Origin: Pseudolabrys sp.
Lineage (GTDB): Bacteria > Pseudomonadota > Alphaproteobacteria > Rhizobiales > Xanthobacteraceae
Direction: 5' to 3'
DNA length: 64,000 nucleotides
Assembly: GCA_017849615.1 (NCBI GenBank)
Contig: JAFIGS010000001.1
Location: forward strand, 1-64,000
A program made the translations under genes and the position numbers. The first letter of the stretch is position 1, and every line of letters begins with the position of its first letter. The notes under the pieces were generated by a model. It saw nothing but the letters and a program-made list of their open reading frames with translations, was not told where the DNA came from and searched no databases. Positions 8,022-14,959 of the stretch are shown piece after piece.

Positions 8022-8840
8022 GTGACCTACCTCGATTTCGCCGGCCGGGCGATGACATCGCTTGCCGCCGCGCTCTTGCTGTTTGTTACTCCGGCCCAAG
8101 CCGAAACAACCAAGCCGCCTTGCCGAACGCAGCAGGATCTCATCCGTCTCGGCGGATCGCTCTCGCATGTCGCGAGCAAGATCGACGCCGGCAAGCTTGT
8201 GACCGTCGTCGCCATCGGCTCGTCATCCACCGCCGGCGCCGGCGCGACATCGCCGGCCACGAGTTATCCCAGCCGCCTCGCCGTCGAATTGCAGCAGCAA
8301 TTCCCGAAAGCGCGCTTCAACGTGATCAACCAGGGCGTCAACGGCGAAGAGGTGCCGGAGATGCTGCGCCGTTTCGACGAAGCGGTCATCGCCAACAAGC
8401 CTGATCTCGTGCTCTGGCAGCTTGGCACCAATTCGCTGATCCGCGATCATCAGATGGGCGACCGCGGCGCGTCGATCCGCTCCGGTCTCGAGAAGATCCG
8501 CAACGCTGGCGCCGACGCGGTGCTGATCGATCCGCAATATGCGCCGAAGGTCATCGCCAAGCCGCTCGCGCCGCAAATGGTTGACTTCATCGCCGAGGTT
8601 TCCAAGGCGGAGAATGTCGGGCTGTTCCGTCGCTTCGAGGTGATGAAGCACTGGAGCGAAGTCGAAGGCATTCCATTCGACGCCTTCGTCATCGCGGACG
8701 GCCTGCATATGAACGACTGGGGTTATTCGTGCATGGCGCACAGCCTCGGCGTCGGCATTGCCGAGGCGGTGCAGCGTCCGATCGTGGCGGCCAAGGCCGT
8801 GGCGACGAAGACCGCGGCGCCTGCGGTGCTCGCCCCGTAG
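8022..8840 (+). CDS. Secreted SGNH/GDSL-type hydrolase
   Basis: 272 residues with a signal peptide ending near AQA (residue 27). SGNH blocks are present: AIGSSST (65-71, nucleophile serine), NQGVNGEE (103-110, oxyanion glycine), LGTNS (134-138, asparagine) and ADGLHMNDWGY (225-235, Asp-His). This predicts a periplasmic esterase or acyltransferase of the GDSL class. The start is GTG 8022, which gives a normal signal peptide. The gene lies 22 bases after its degenerate paralogue and in the opgC operon, so its substrate may be an acylated periplasmic or surface glycan. It converges on metZ with a 13-base gap. Confidence 0.85.
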   Translation: MTYLDFAGRAMTSLAAALLLFVTPAQAETTKPPCRTQQDLIRLGGSLSHVASKIDAGKLVTVVAIGSSSTAGAGATSPATSYPSRLAVELQQQFPKARFNVINQGVNGEEVPEMLRRFDEAVIANKPDLVLWQLGTNSLIRDHQMGDRGASIRSGLEKIRNAGADAVLIDPQYAPKVIAKPLAPQMVDFIAEVSKAENVGLFRRFEVMKHWSEVEGIPFDAFVIADGLHMNDWGYSCMAHSLGVGIAEAVQRPIVAAKAVATKTAAPAVLAP

Positions 8841-8853
8841 GGCGGGCGTCGCG

Positions 8854-10047
8854 TCAGACCTTTTCCAGCGCGGCCAGCAGGTCCTCGGCGATGTCGTCCG
8901 GGTGTTCGAGCCCGCATGACAGCCGCACGAGGCCGTCGCCGATGCCGAGTTCGGCGCGCTGATCCGGCGTCAGGCGCTGATGCGTCGTCGTCGTCGGATG
9001 CGTGATCAGACTCTTGGCGTCGCCGAGGTTGTTGGTGATCAGGATCAGATTGAGCGCGTTGAGGAAGCGGAACGCGCCTTCCTTGCCGCCCTTGATCTCG
9101 AAGGCGATCAGCGTCGATCCGGCCTTCATCTGCTTCTTCACGATATCGGCCTGCGGATGGTCGGCGCGACCGGGATAGATCAGCCGCGTCAGCTTGTCGT
9201 GGCCGGCGAGCTTGTCGGCGACGAACGCCGCGGTCTTGGTCTGGCGCTCGACACGCACGCTGAGCGTTTCGAGGCCCTTGAGCAGCACCCAGGCATTGAA
9301 CGGCGGCAGGGTCGGGCCGGTCTGGCGCAGCAGGTTGTGATAGTGGTCGGCGATGATTTTCTCGCTGGCGAGAATGACGCCGCCGAGCACGCGACCCTGG
9401 CCGTCAATGTGCTTGGTCGCGGAATAAACGACGACATCCGCGCCGAGCTGCAGCGGGCTCTGGTACAGCGGCGTCGCGAACACGTTATCGACGACCAGCC
9501 TGGCGCCGGCGCCATGCGCGATCTCGGCGATCGCGGCAATGTCATAGACCTCGAGCGTCGGATTGGTCGGCGTTTCCAGGAACAGAACCTTGGTCTCCTT
9601 GCGCACCGCCTTGCGCCAGGCGTCCAGATCGACGCCATCGACCAATGTGAAAGTGACGCCGAAGCGCGACAGCCAGTCCTCGATGACCCAGCGACATGAG
9701 CCGAACAAGGCCTTGGCGGCGACGATGTGATCGCCGGCCTTGACCAGCCCCATCAGCGCGTTGGTCACCGCGGCCATGCCGGTGACGGTGGCGCGTGCGG
9801 CCTCGGCGCCTTCCAGCGCGGCCATGCGCTTCTCGAACATGTCCATGGTGGGGTTCGAGTAGCGGGAATAGACGTAGCCCGGGATCTTGCCGGAGAAGCG
9901 CGCCTCGCAGTCCTCGGCGCTCTCGTAGCGGTAGCCCTGCGTCAGGTAGATTGCCTCCGACATCTCGTTGTACTGCGAGCGCAGCGTGCCGGCGTGCACC
10001 AGCCGGGTTTCGGGGCGGTAGTTCTTGGGATCGTTCGACGCCGACAT
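8854..10047 (-). CDS. metZ: O-succinylhomoserine sulfhydrylase
   Basis: 397 residues of a Cys/Met-metabolism PLP enzyme that makes homocysteine from an acylated homoserine and sulfide. The opening NYRPETRLVHAGTLRSQYNE and TQGYRYESAEDCEARF are typical of MetZ. The PLP lysine is in VVYSATKHIDGQGRVLGG, and the C-terminal block SLITHPTTTTHQRL is intact. ATG 10047 is preceded by an AGGAG ribosome-binding site; the upstream in-frame extension runs into the leader terminator and is not used. Transcription is predicted to be controlled by a SAM-II riboswitch 120 bases upstream. MetX at 56662 is a homoserine acetyltransferase, so the true substrate could be O-acetylhomoserine. Confidence 0.93.
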   Translation of the reverse strand: MSASNDPKNYRPETRLVHAGTLRSQYNEMSEAIYLTQGYRYESAEDCEARFSGKIPGYVYSRYSNPTMDMFEKRMAALEGAEAARATVTGMAAVTNALMGLVKAGDHIVAAKALFGSCRWVIEDWLSRFGVTFTLVDGVDLDAWRKAVRKETKVLFLETPTNPTLEVYDIAAIAEIAHGAGARLVVDNVFATPLYQSPLQLGADVVVYSATKHIDGQGRVLGGVILASEKIIADHYHNLLRQTGPTLPPFNAWVLLKGLETLSVRVERQTKTAAFVADKLAGHDKLTRLIYPGRADHPQADIVKKQMKAGSTLIAFEIKGGKEGAFRFLNALNLILITNNLGDAKSLITHPTTTTHQRLTPDQRAELGIGDGLVRLSCGLEHPDDIAEDLLAALEKV

Positions 10048-10086
10048 TGTGGGCTCCTTCGGCCGGACGCGACGGGCGTATGGCCA

Positions 10087-10121
10087 ATAAAAAACCGGCC
10101 GGAGGAAAGTCCTCGGCCGGG
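10087..10121 (-). terminator. Attenuator terminator in metZ leader
   Basis: On the minus strand CCCGGCCGAGGA / TCCTCCGGCCGG forms a GC-rich stem with one bulge, followed by TTTTTTATT. It lies between the SAM-II aptamer and the metZ start, the position expected of a riboswitch expression platform. Confidence 0.85.
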
Positions 10122-10167
10122 CCCATTTTGTCCTCAAGGATTGCGGAGATCCCGGGGCATCATGTTC

Positions 10168-10224
10168 GCGGCCTTTTAGCGAGTTATTTAACGTGGCTGC
10201 AAGCCGGCCGGCTCAAATGACCAC
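10168..10224 (-). promoter_or_regulatory. SAM-II riboswitch of metZ
   Basis: The minus strand reads GTGGTCATTTGAGCCGGCC, then GGCTTGCAGCCACGTTAAA and finally ACTCGCTAAAAGGCC. This is the SAM-II (metA motif) pseudoknot aptamer known from alphaproteobacteria: conserved ATTTGAG, GCTTGCAGCCACGTTAAA and CGCTAAA blocks in order. It is nearly identical to the copy before metX at 56507. SAM binding should promote the downstream terminator and lower MetZ. Confidence 0.93.
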
Positions 10225-10235
10225 GGGATAAGGGG

Positions 10236-10265
10236 CTTTTAGCGGGCTCCGCGGCTTCCCGTCAA
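10236..10265 (-). promoter_or_regulatory. Putative metZ promoter
   Basis: On the minus strand TTGACG (10265-10260), an 18-base gap and TAAAAG (10241-10236) precede the riboswitch so that transcription would begin just before the aptamer, as required. Confidence 0.5.
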
Positions 10266-10294
10266 GCGGCCGGTTGGGTTAGATCGACCCTCAG

Positions 10295-10392
10295 CCTCAT
10301 CCTGAGGAGCGCCGAAGGCGCGTCTCGAAGGATGGGCGGCGGTCGGCCTCGTCCTTCGAGACGGCCGCTATCGCGGCCTCCTCAGGACGAGG
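10295..10392. repeat. Palindromic repeat, family C
   Basis: Outer arms CCTCATCCTGAGGAG / CTCCTCAGGACGAGG and inner arms GTCTCGAAGGATG / CGTCCTTCGAGAC make a long imperfect palindrome typical of the Bradyrhizobium relatives. It ends seven bases before the dcd GTG start, so its terminal GAGG may serve as that gene's ribosome-binding site. Confidence 0.85.
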
Positions 10393-10398
10393 ATTTCG

Positions 10399-11514
10399 GT
10401 GACACTCGCCTTCGCCAAGAACGACAAGGGCATTCTGCCCGACACGATGATCGAGCAGCTCGCCGCCGACGGCGCGATCCGGCGCGAGAAGGATTTCGCG
10501 TCCGACCAGATCCAGCCGGCGAGCCTCGATCTGCGCCTCGGCGCGATGGCTTACCGCGTGCGCGCCTCGTTCCTGCCGGGCACCGCCAAGGTGTCGCAAC
10601 GTATCGACGAGCTGACGCTGCACCAGTTTCCGCTCAAGGACGGCGCCGTGCTGGAGACGGGCTGCGTCTATATCGTGCCGCTGCTCGAAAGTCTGGCGCT
10701 GCCGCCCGACGTTTCTGCCGCCGCCAATCCGAAAAGCTCGACCGGCCGTCTCGACGTTTTCACGCGAGTCATCGCCGACGAGATGCGCGGTTTCGACCGC
10801 ATCGAGGCCGGTTACACCGGCCCGCTTTATGCCGAGATTTCGCCGCGCACTTTTCCGGTGCTGGTGCGTGAAGGTTCGCGCCTGTCGCAGATACGCTTCC
10901 GCCACGGCCGCGCGCAGCTCGATGCCGAGGCGCTGAAGGCGCTGCACAAGGAACAGCGTCTGGTAGATAGCGACGACGCCGATCTGTCGGACGGCATCGC
11001 CGTGAGCGTGGATCTGTCCGGCACGATTGCCGGCGAGGGCAGGGCAGGCATCGTCGGCTACCGCGCCAAGCGCCACACCGCGGTGGTCGATGTCGAGCGC
11101 CGCGCCGGCTACAACGTCGCCGATTTCTGGGAGCCGATCGATGCGCGGCCCGATCAGCGCCTCATCCTCGATCCGGACGAGTTCTACATCCTTGCTTCCA
11201 AGGAAGCGGTGCAGGTGCCGCCCGGCTTCGCCGCCGAGATGGTGCCTTTCGATCCGTTGGTCGGCGAATTCCGCGTCCATTATGCGGGCTTCTTCGATCC
11301 CGGTTTCGGCTATGCCGGCGCTGGCGGCAAAGGCTCGCGCGCGGTGCTCGAAGTGCGCTCACGTGAGGTGCCGTTCATTCTCGAGCACGGCCAGATCGTC
11401 GGCCGCCTCGTCTACGAGACGATGCTCGGCATGCCGAAAACTTTGTATGGCCAAGGCATTGGCTCGAATTATCAGGCGCAGAGCCTGAAGCTGTCCAAGC
11501 ATTTCAAGGTCTAG
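10399..11514 (+). CDS. dcd: 2'-deoxycytidine 5'-triphosphate deaminase (long form)
   Basis: 371 residues, about twice the length of E. coli Dcd, matching the alphaproteobacterial two-domain form. The first half contains SDQIQPASLDLRLG and the active-site segment NPKSSTGRLDVFTRVIADE; the second half repeats the dUTPase-type fold with RLILDPDEFYILASKEAVQVP and HYAGFFDPGFGYAG. The enzyme converts dCTP to dUTP for thymidylate synthesis. The GTG start is supported by the family opening ILPDTMIEQL; no upstream ATG is available because the palindromic repeat ends just before. The next gene follows after 70 bases and is not obviously linked in function. Confidence 0.93.
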   Translation: MTLAFAKNDKGILPDTMIEQLAADGAIRREKDFASDQIQPASLDLRLGAMAYRVRASFLPGTAKVSQRIDELTLHQFPLKDGAVLETGCVYIVPLLESLALPPDVSAAANPKSSTGRLDVFTRVIADEMRGFDRIEAGYTGPLYAEISPRTFPVLVREGSRLSQIRFRHGRAQLDAEALKALHKEQRLVDSDDADLSDGIAVSVDLSGTIAGEGRAGIVGYRAKRHTAVVDVERRAGYNVADFWEPIDARPDQRLILDPDEFYILASKEAVQVPPGFAAEMVPFDPLVGEFRVHYAGFFDPGFGYAGAGGKGSRAVLEVRSREVPFILEHGQIVGRLVYETMLGMPKTLYGQGIGSNYQAQSLKLSKHFKV

Positions 11515-11584
11515 GCCTGCGCTGCGCCCGCGAGGAACCCGGCTCTTTGCCCCGGCTTGGTTCCGGTTAGCAGGAGATTTGCGC

Positions 11585-12184
11585 ATGAGCGAACGCCGGA
11601 AAATGGTGGCGGGCGAGCTCTACGACCCGATGGACGACGAACTCGTCGCCGCCCGTATTCGCGCGCGCAATCTGTGCCAGTTGCTGAATGCCACGGCGGA
11701 GGCCGATCAGGATACGCGCCGGCGCATCCTTCAGGAGCTGTTCGGCGCCGGCGGCGATTCCGTGTGGATGCAGCCACCGTTCTATTGCGACTACGGCAGC
11801 AACATCGAACTCGGCGAGCGCGTGTTCTTCAACTTCAACTGCGTTGTGCTCGATGTGTGCCCGGTGCGGATCGGCAGCTTCACCCTGTTCGGCCCGTCGG
11901 TGCAGATTCTCACGGCGATGCATCCGATGAATGCCGAACAGCGCCGCAAGAAAGAGTTCGCCAAGCCGATCGAGATCGGTGCCGATGTCTGGGTCGGCGG
12001 CGGCGCCATCATCCTGCCCGGCGTGCGCATCGGCGATCGCGCCGTGATCGGCGCCGGCAGCGTTGTCACCCGCGACATTCCGGACGGCGTCTTCGCGGCC
12101 GGCAATCCGTGCCGGGTGGTGCGCGAGATTACGGACGATGACGAACGGCCGAACGGCATCGCGCACCCGGCGCGGGGCGCGTGA
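11585..12184 (+). CDS. Maltose/galactoside O-acetyltransferase-like protein
   Basis: 199 residues. Residues 1-60 form the MAC domain (ERRKMVAGELYDPMDDELVAAR and following helices), then a left-handed beta-helix of hexapeptide repeats (INIELG-like turns: IELGERVFFNFNCVVLDVCPVRIG and ADVWVGGGAIILPGVRIGDRAVIGAG). The catalytic histidine is in LTAMHPMNAEQR. The family acetylates sugar hydroxyls with acetyl-CoA; the physiological acceptor is not known here. ATG 11585 has an AGGAG site eight bases upstream; a TTG two codons earlier is less likely. Confidence 0.9.
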   Translation: MSERRKMVAGELYDPMDDELVAARIRARNLCQLLNATAEADQDTRRRILQELFGAGGDSVWMQPPFYCDYGSNIELGERVFFNFNCVVLDVCPVRIGSFTLFGPSVQILTAMHPMNAEQRRKKEFAKPIEIGADVWVGGGAIILPGVRIGDRAVIGAGSVVTRDIPDGVFAAGNPCRVVREITDDDERPNGIAHPARGA

Positions 12185-12235
12185 CCGATATCAGCCTTGA
12201 AGAGATGGGCCCGGACCGGGCTACCGACCTGCGCA

Positions 12236-12688
12236 TCAATATTCGGGACCGTCGTAACCGAGCAGTTCGACATTCGTGGCCGAGCAACGGCTGCAGGTGA
12301 TATCCATCTTGCCGCCGCGCTTCAGGACGTGGATGTGCTGCTCGCTGCCGCCCAGATATTTGCGGACGTAGTCGTCGCCGTGCTTCGAGCGGCCCGACTG
12401 AAACAGATCGAAAAAGGTCAGCACTTTTCCGCAGTTCGAACAGGCGACTTTTTTCCATACGGCATAGTCGCCGGCCTTGCGCGACTTGCCGAGGAACGCG
12501 TTCAACTCCTGCAACTCTTCGGCCGAAACCTTGACGGCGTTCTTCGGGCGACGCCGCAGGCACGACCTGAATACAGGCTTGCTCACCTTGAAGAGCAAAT
12601 CCTCGGCCTGAGGTTTGGCGACATGAGCTTCAACCAGACTTTGCGCAGCGGCCGGGATGAGGCGGCTGAGGTCGACGTGAACAGTCAC
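12236..12688 (-). CDS. Zinc-ribbon protein of unknown function
   Basis: 150 residues. I do not recognise the family. Two CxxC pairs (C83/C86 in CSNC and C132/C135 in CSRC) sit 45 residues apart and should bind one zinc as a split ribbon. Between them lies a charged segment (FDLFQSGRSKHGDDYVRKYLGG). The N-terminal 60 residues are helical without clear motifs. The start is GTG 12688 with a GGGAGAG site. The gene is on the opposite strand to its neighbours and separately transcribed. Confidence 0.65.
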   Translation of the reverse strand: MTVHVDLSRLIPAAAQSLVEAHVAKPQAEDLLFKVSKPVFRSCLRRRPKNAVKVSAEELQELNAFLGKSRKAGDYAVWKKVACSNCGKVLTFFDLFQSGRSKHGDDYVRKYLGGSEQHIHVLKRGGKMDITCSRCSATNVELLGYDGPEY

Positions 12689-12878
12689 GACACTCTCCCT
12701 TGCTATGATCGACAGAGACGACCCGGGATTATGGGCTCATCGCGAGGGTGTCGGAGCGGCATGATGATGCCGCTGGGCCGGGCCGGCAGGAGCCGAATCC
12801 CGGCGACGGGAGCCCCCGATCGCGGAAACAAAGTTCCGCCTGCCGCGTTAGAGGCGTGACCAACCGCAGGGGGCATCC

Positions 12879-13136
12879 ATGAGCATCATCTGGACGATCA
12901 TCATCGGCTTCATCGCCGGCGTCGTGGCCAAGTTCATCTCGCCCGGCCCGAACGAGCCGTCCGGCTTCATCCTCACGACCGTGCTCGGCATCGTCGGCGC
13001 CTTTGTCGCCACCTGGCTCGGCCAGCAGATCGGCTGGTATCAGCCGGGACAGGCGGCCGGCTTCATCGGCGCCGTGGTCGGGGCGATCATCGTGCTGACG
13101 ATCTGGGGCATGATCTCGGGCCGCCGGCAGGGCTAA
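12879..13136 (+). CDS. GlsB/YeaQ/YmgE-family membrane protein
   Basis: 85 residues, three transmembrane helices separated by short glycine-rich turns: SIIWTIIIGFIAGVVAKFI, then GFILTTVLGIVGAFVATWLG, then GFIGAVVGAIIVLTIWG. This is the transglycosylase-associated (YeaQ/YmgE) family of small stress-induced inner-membrane proteins, whose molecular role is not established. An AGGGGG site lies six bases before ATG. Confidence 0.92.
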   Translation: MSIIWTIIIGFIAGVVAKFISPGPNEPSGFILTTVLGIVGAFVATWLGQQIGWYQPGQAAGFIGAVVGAIIVLTIWGMISGRRQG

Positions 13137-13367
13137 CTGCCCCGGCGCTGACAACGACCGTTTAACACGATGGGACAGTCCGAGGCTTTCCCGGCTGCGT
13201 TGGGGGCGTTCGGCCTGCCGATCTGGCCTCATCGGTCGACATCATCCGCGACTTCTCCCCTTCCTTTTTACCCAACCCATGGTTGCGGATGGCGTGATCG
13301 TGTATTTTCATTTGGTGGAATCAGTGAGGTGCAATCGACGTCTCGGCTTTGAACGAGGGGTTTCCCC

Positions 13368-14543
13368 ATGTCAGAAGCGATGTACCGTCTCGACCCGGAC
13401 CTTCCGCCGACCCCTGAAGAGCTGCAGAACAGGCCTCTGACGCCGGCCGAGCAGATATCGCTGCGGCGTCAGGTGACGCATCAATTCCGCGGCGGTGTCA
13501 CGCCCTATCTGAGTTCGCTGATCAAGTCCTCCGAAGCCGTCCGCAAGCAATTCGTTCCCGATTATCTGGAGGGCCTTACCTTCGGCCGCGCCGCGCCCTT
13601 CGAGGAGGGCAAGGAAAACAACGGCATATATGGCCTGGAGCGCGTCTATGCCGACCGGGCGGTGCTGACCCCGTATTTCGATTGCGCCGCCTATTGCCGG
13701 TATTGCTTCAAGAAGACGCGCACCCTCGCCGGCGACGGCCGCGTCATGACGGAAAACGATATCCAGCGGGCGCTCGCCTTCATCGCTGCCGATCGCCGCC
13801 TCGATACCGTGTTGATTACAGGCGGAGATCCGCTGGCCCGGCCGGCCATGCTGGAGGGAATACTCGACGGCGTTTCACGCATCGAGCACGTCACCAAGAT
13901 CCGCATTGGCACACGGCATATCCTGTTCGATCCGGCGCAGGTGACCGATGCGCTGTGCTCGCTTCTGGCGCGCTACAACGGCGTCAGCGTAACCGACCGC
14001 TGGCGCGGCCGCAGCGTTTCCGTCGGCGTGTCGCTCAATCATCCTGACGAACTGACGCCGGAAGTGGTCGCCGCCCTGCAGCGCATCATGCGTGCGGGCA
14101 TTTCCATTCGCGGTCAGGTGGTGCTGCTCAAGGGCATCAATGACGATGCCGGCACGCTGGGCGAACTGCTCAACCGCTTCGTGATGCTGGCGATCGTGCC
14201 GTACTATCTGTTCCACTGCATGGACGTTCTCGGCACTTATCATTTCCGTACGTCGGTGCAGAAGGGCGCTGACATACTCGCGGCGCTGGCGGCGCGCTCC
14301 GGCGTATATGCGCCAACCTATGTCTACGTGACTCCGGTCGGGAAGCATCGCGTCGGCCCCGGCACATCGTTTGATTACCGAACGATCGACGGGCGGCGCT
14401 ACATCCGCGCGGTCTCGCCATACCAGGCTGCGGATTTCCTTGCCTTCTCGGGACGGGACCGCTTGCCACCGCTGCATGAGCGGGGGCCGGACGGCCGTAT
14501 CGTCTCCCATTACCTGGACGGTAACGATGATGCCGTGGCGTGA
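13368..14543 (+). CDS. KamA-family radical SAM protein (divergent lysine 2,3-aminomutase)
   Basis: 391 residues. The radical SAM cluster motif is C106-x3-C110-x2-C113 (CAAYCRYCF), followed by TGGDPL (151-156) and the KamA-family blocks FDPAQVTDAL, SLNHPDELTPEV, RGQVVLLKGIND and HFRTSVQKG. KamA enzymes use PLP and SAM to move an amino group from C2 to C3 of lysine; EpmB does this for EF-P. Here the usual PLP-lysine loop DAPGGGGK is replaced by VTPVGKHRVGPG, with K326 as the probable PLP lysine and no aspartate before it. By recall of the clostridial enzyme that aspartate contacts the lysine side chain, so the substrate may differ. There is no C-terminal zinc region. An AGGGG site precedes the ATG. 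It heads a four-gene group with a polylysine peptide, an ATP-grasp ligase and a JmjC-type oxygenase. Confidence 0.85.
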   Translation: MSEAMYRLDPDLPPTPEELQNRPLTPAEQISLRRQVTHQFRGGVTPYLSSLIKSSEAVRKQFVPDYLEGLTFGRAAPFEEGKENNGIYGLERVYADRAVLTPYFDCAAYCRYCFKKTRTLAGDGRVMTENDIQRALAFIAADRRLDTVLITGGDPLARPAMLEGILDGVSRIEHVTKIRIGTRHILFDPAQVTDALCSLLARYNGVSVTDRWRGRSVSVGVSLNHPDELTPEVVAALQRIMRAGISIRGQVVLLKGINDDAGTLGELLNRFVMLAIVPYYLFHCMDVLGTYHFRTSVQKGADILAALAARSGVYAPTYVYVTPVGKHRVGPGTSFDYRTIDGRRYIRAVSPYQAADFLAFSGRDRLPPLHERGPDGRIVSHYLDGNDDAVA

Positions 14544-14670
14544 GCCCAGCTCCGCGCAGGCGCCGTCGTCCACGAATGTATCCACATCGGAAAGTAGCTA
14601 TTGCTTGAAATATATCTTTTTAGTTGCATGATGAGGTTGCGGTAAACCTGATGATTCGAGAGAGGAACAC

Positions 14671-14757
14671 ATGGTTGAAGCACAGACGAGAAAGCTGAAG
14701 AAAGGCGTGAAGCGGAAGAAGAAGAGCAAAGCCAAAAAGAAGAAAAAGAAGCTCTAG
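14671..14757 (+). CDS. Lysine-rich 28-residue peptide
   Basis: A short frame that an ordinary gene caller would skip. The product is 28 residues: an eight-residue head MVEAQTRK, then L-K-K-G-V-K-R-K-K-K-S-K-A, then six lysines and a final leucine; 14 lysines and two arginines in all. AGAGGA lies six bases before the ATG. The codons mix AAA and AAG, which argues against a simple-sequence artefact. It lies 127 bases after the KamA-type gene and before the ATP-grasp gene on the same strand, in a locally A+T-rich stretch. Possible roles are substrate of the flanking enzymes, a nucleic-acid-binding peptide, or a non-functional frame. No similarity search was possible. Confidence 0.6.
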   Translation: MVEAQTRKLKKGVKRKKKSKAKKKKKKL

Positions 14758-14959
14758 TTTCTGACGTCGCTGCTCCTGACAAGGTGACGCATTCGCTCCG
14801 GCAGAGCGGTCCTGCTTACCGACCTCCAAGCTCGATCGTTCTGCCGGGCTCTTGAGTGCCGAGAATGCCGATCGCGACGCGATCGATCCGGCGGTTCGCG
14901 CCGGACGTGGCGCAGGCCGCGGTTTAGCGGCGCCGTATCAGGTCACATTCCAGAAGCCC

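Noticed and set aside
10047-10137. A 30-residue N-terminal extension of metZ
   Set aside because: It overlaps the riboswitch terminator, and the conserved MetZ N-terminus with an AGGAG site begins at 10047.
13170-13352. A 60-residue plus-strand frame before the KamA-type gene
   Set aside because: No ribosome-binding site, biased composition and no conserved motif; probably non-coding leader.
13368-14543. Naming the KamA-type protein EpmB
   Set aside because: No efp, epmA or epmC is nearby, and its PLP/substrate loop differs from both the KamA and the EpmB forms I can recall.
14852-14959. TTG 14852 as the start of the ATP-grasp gene
   Set aside because: The 36 added residues are low-complexity, and the recognisable fold begins at ATG 14960. 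Kept as an alternative only.
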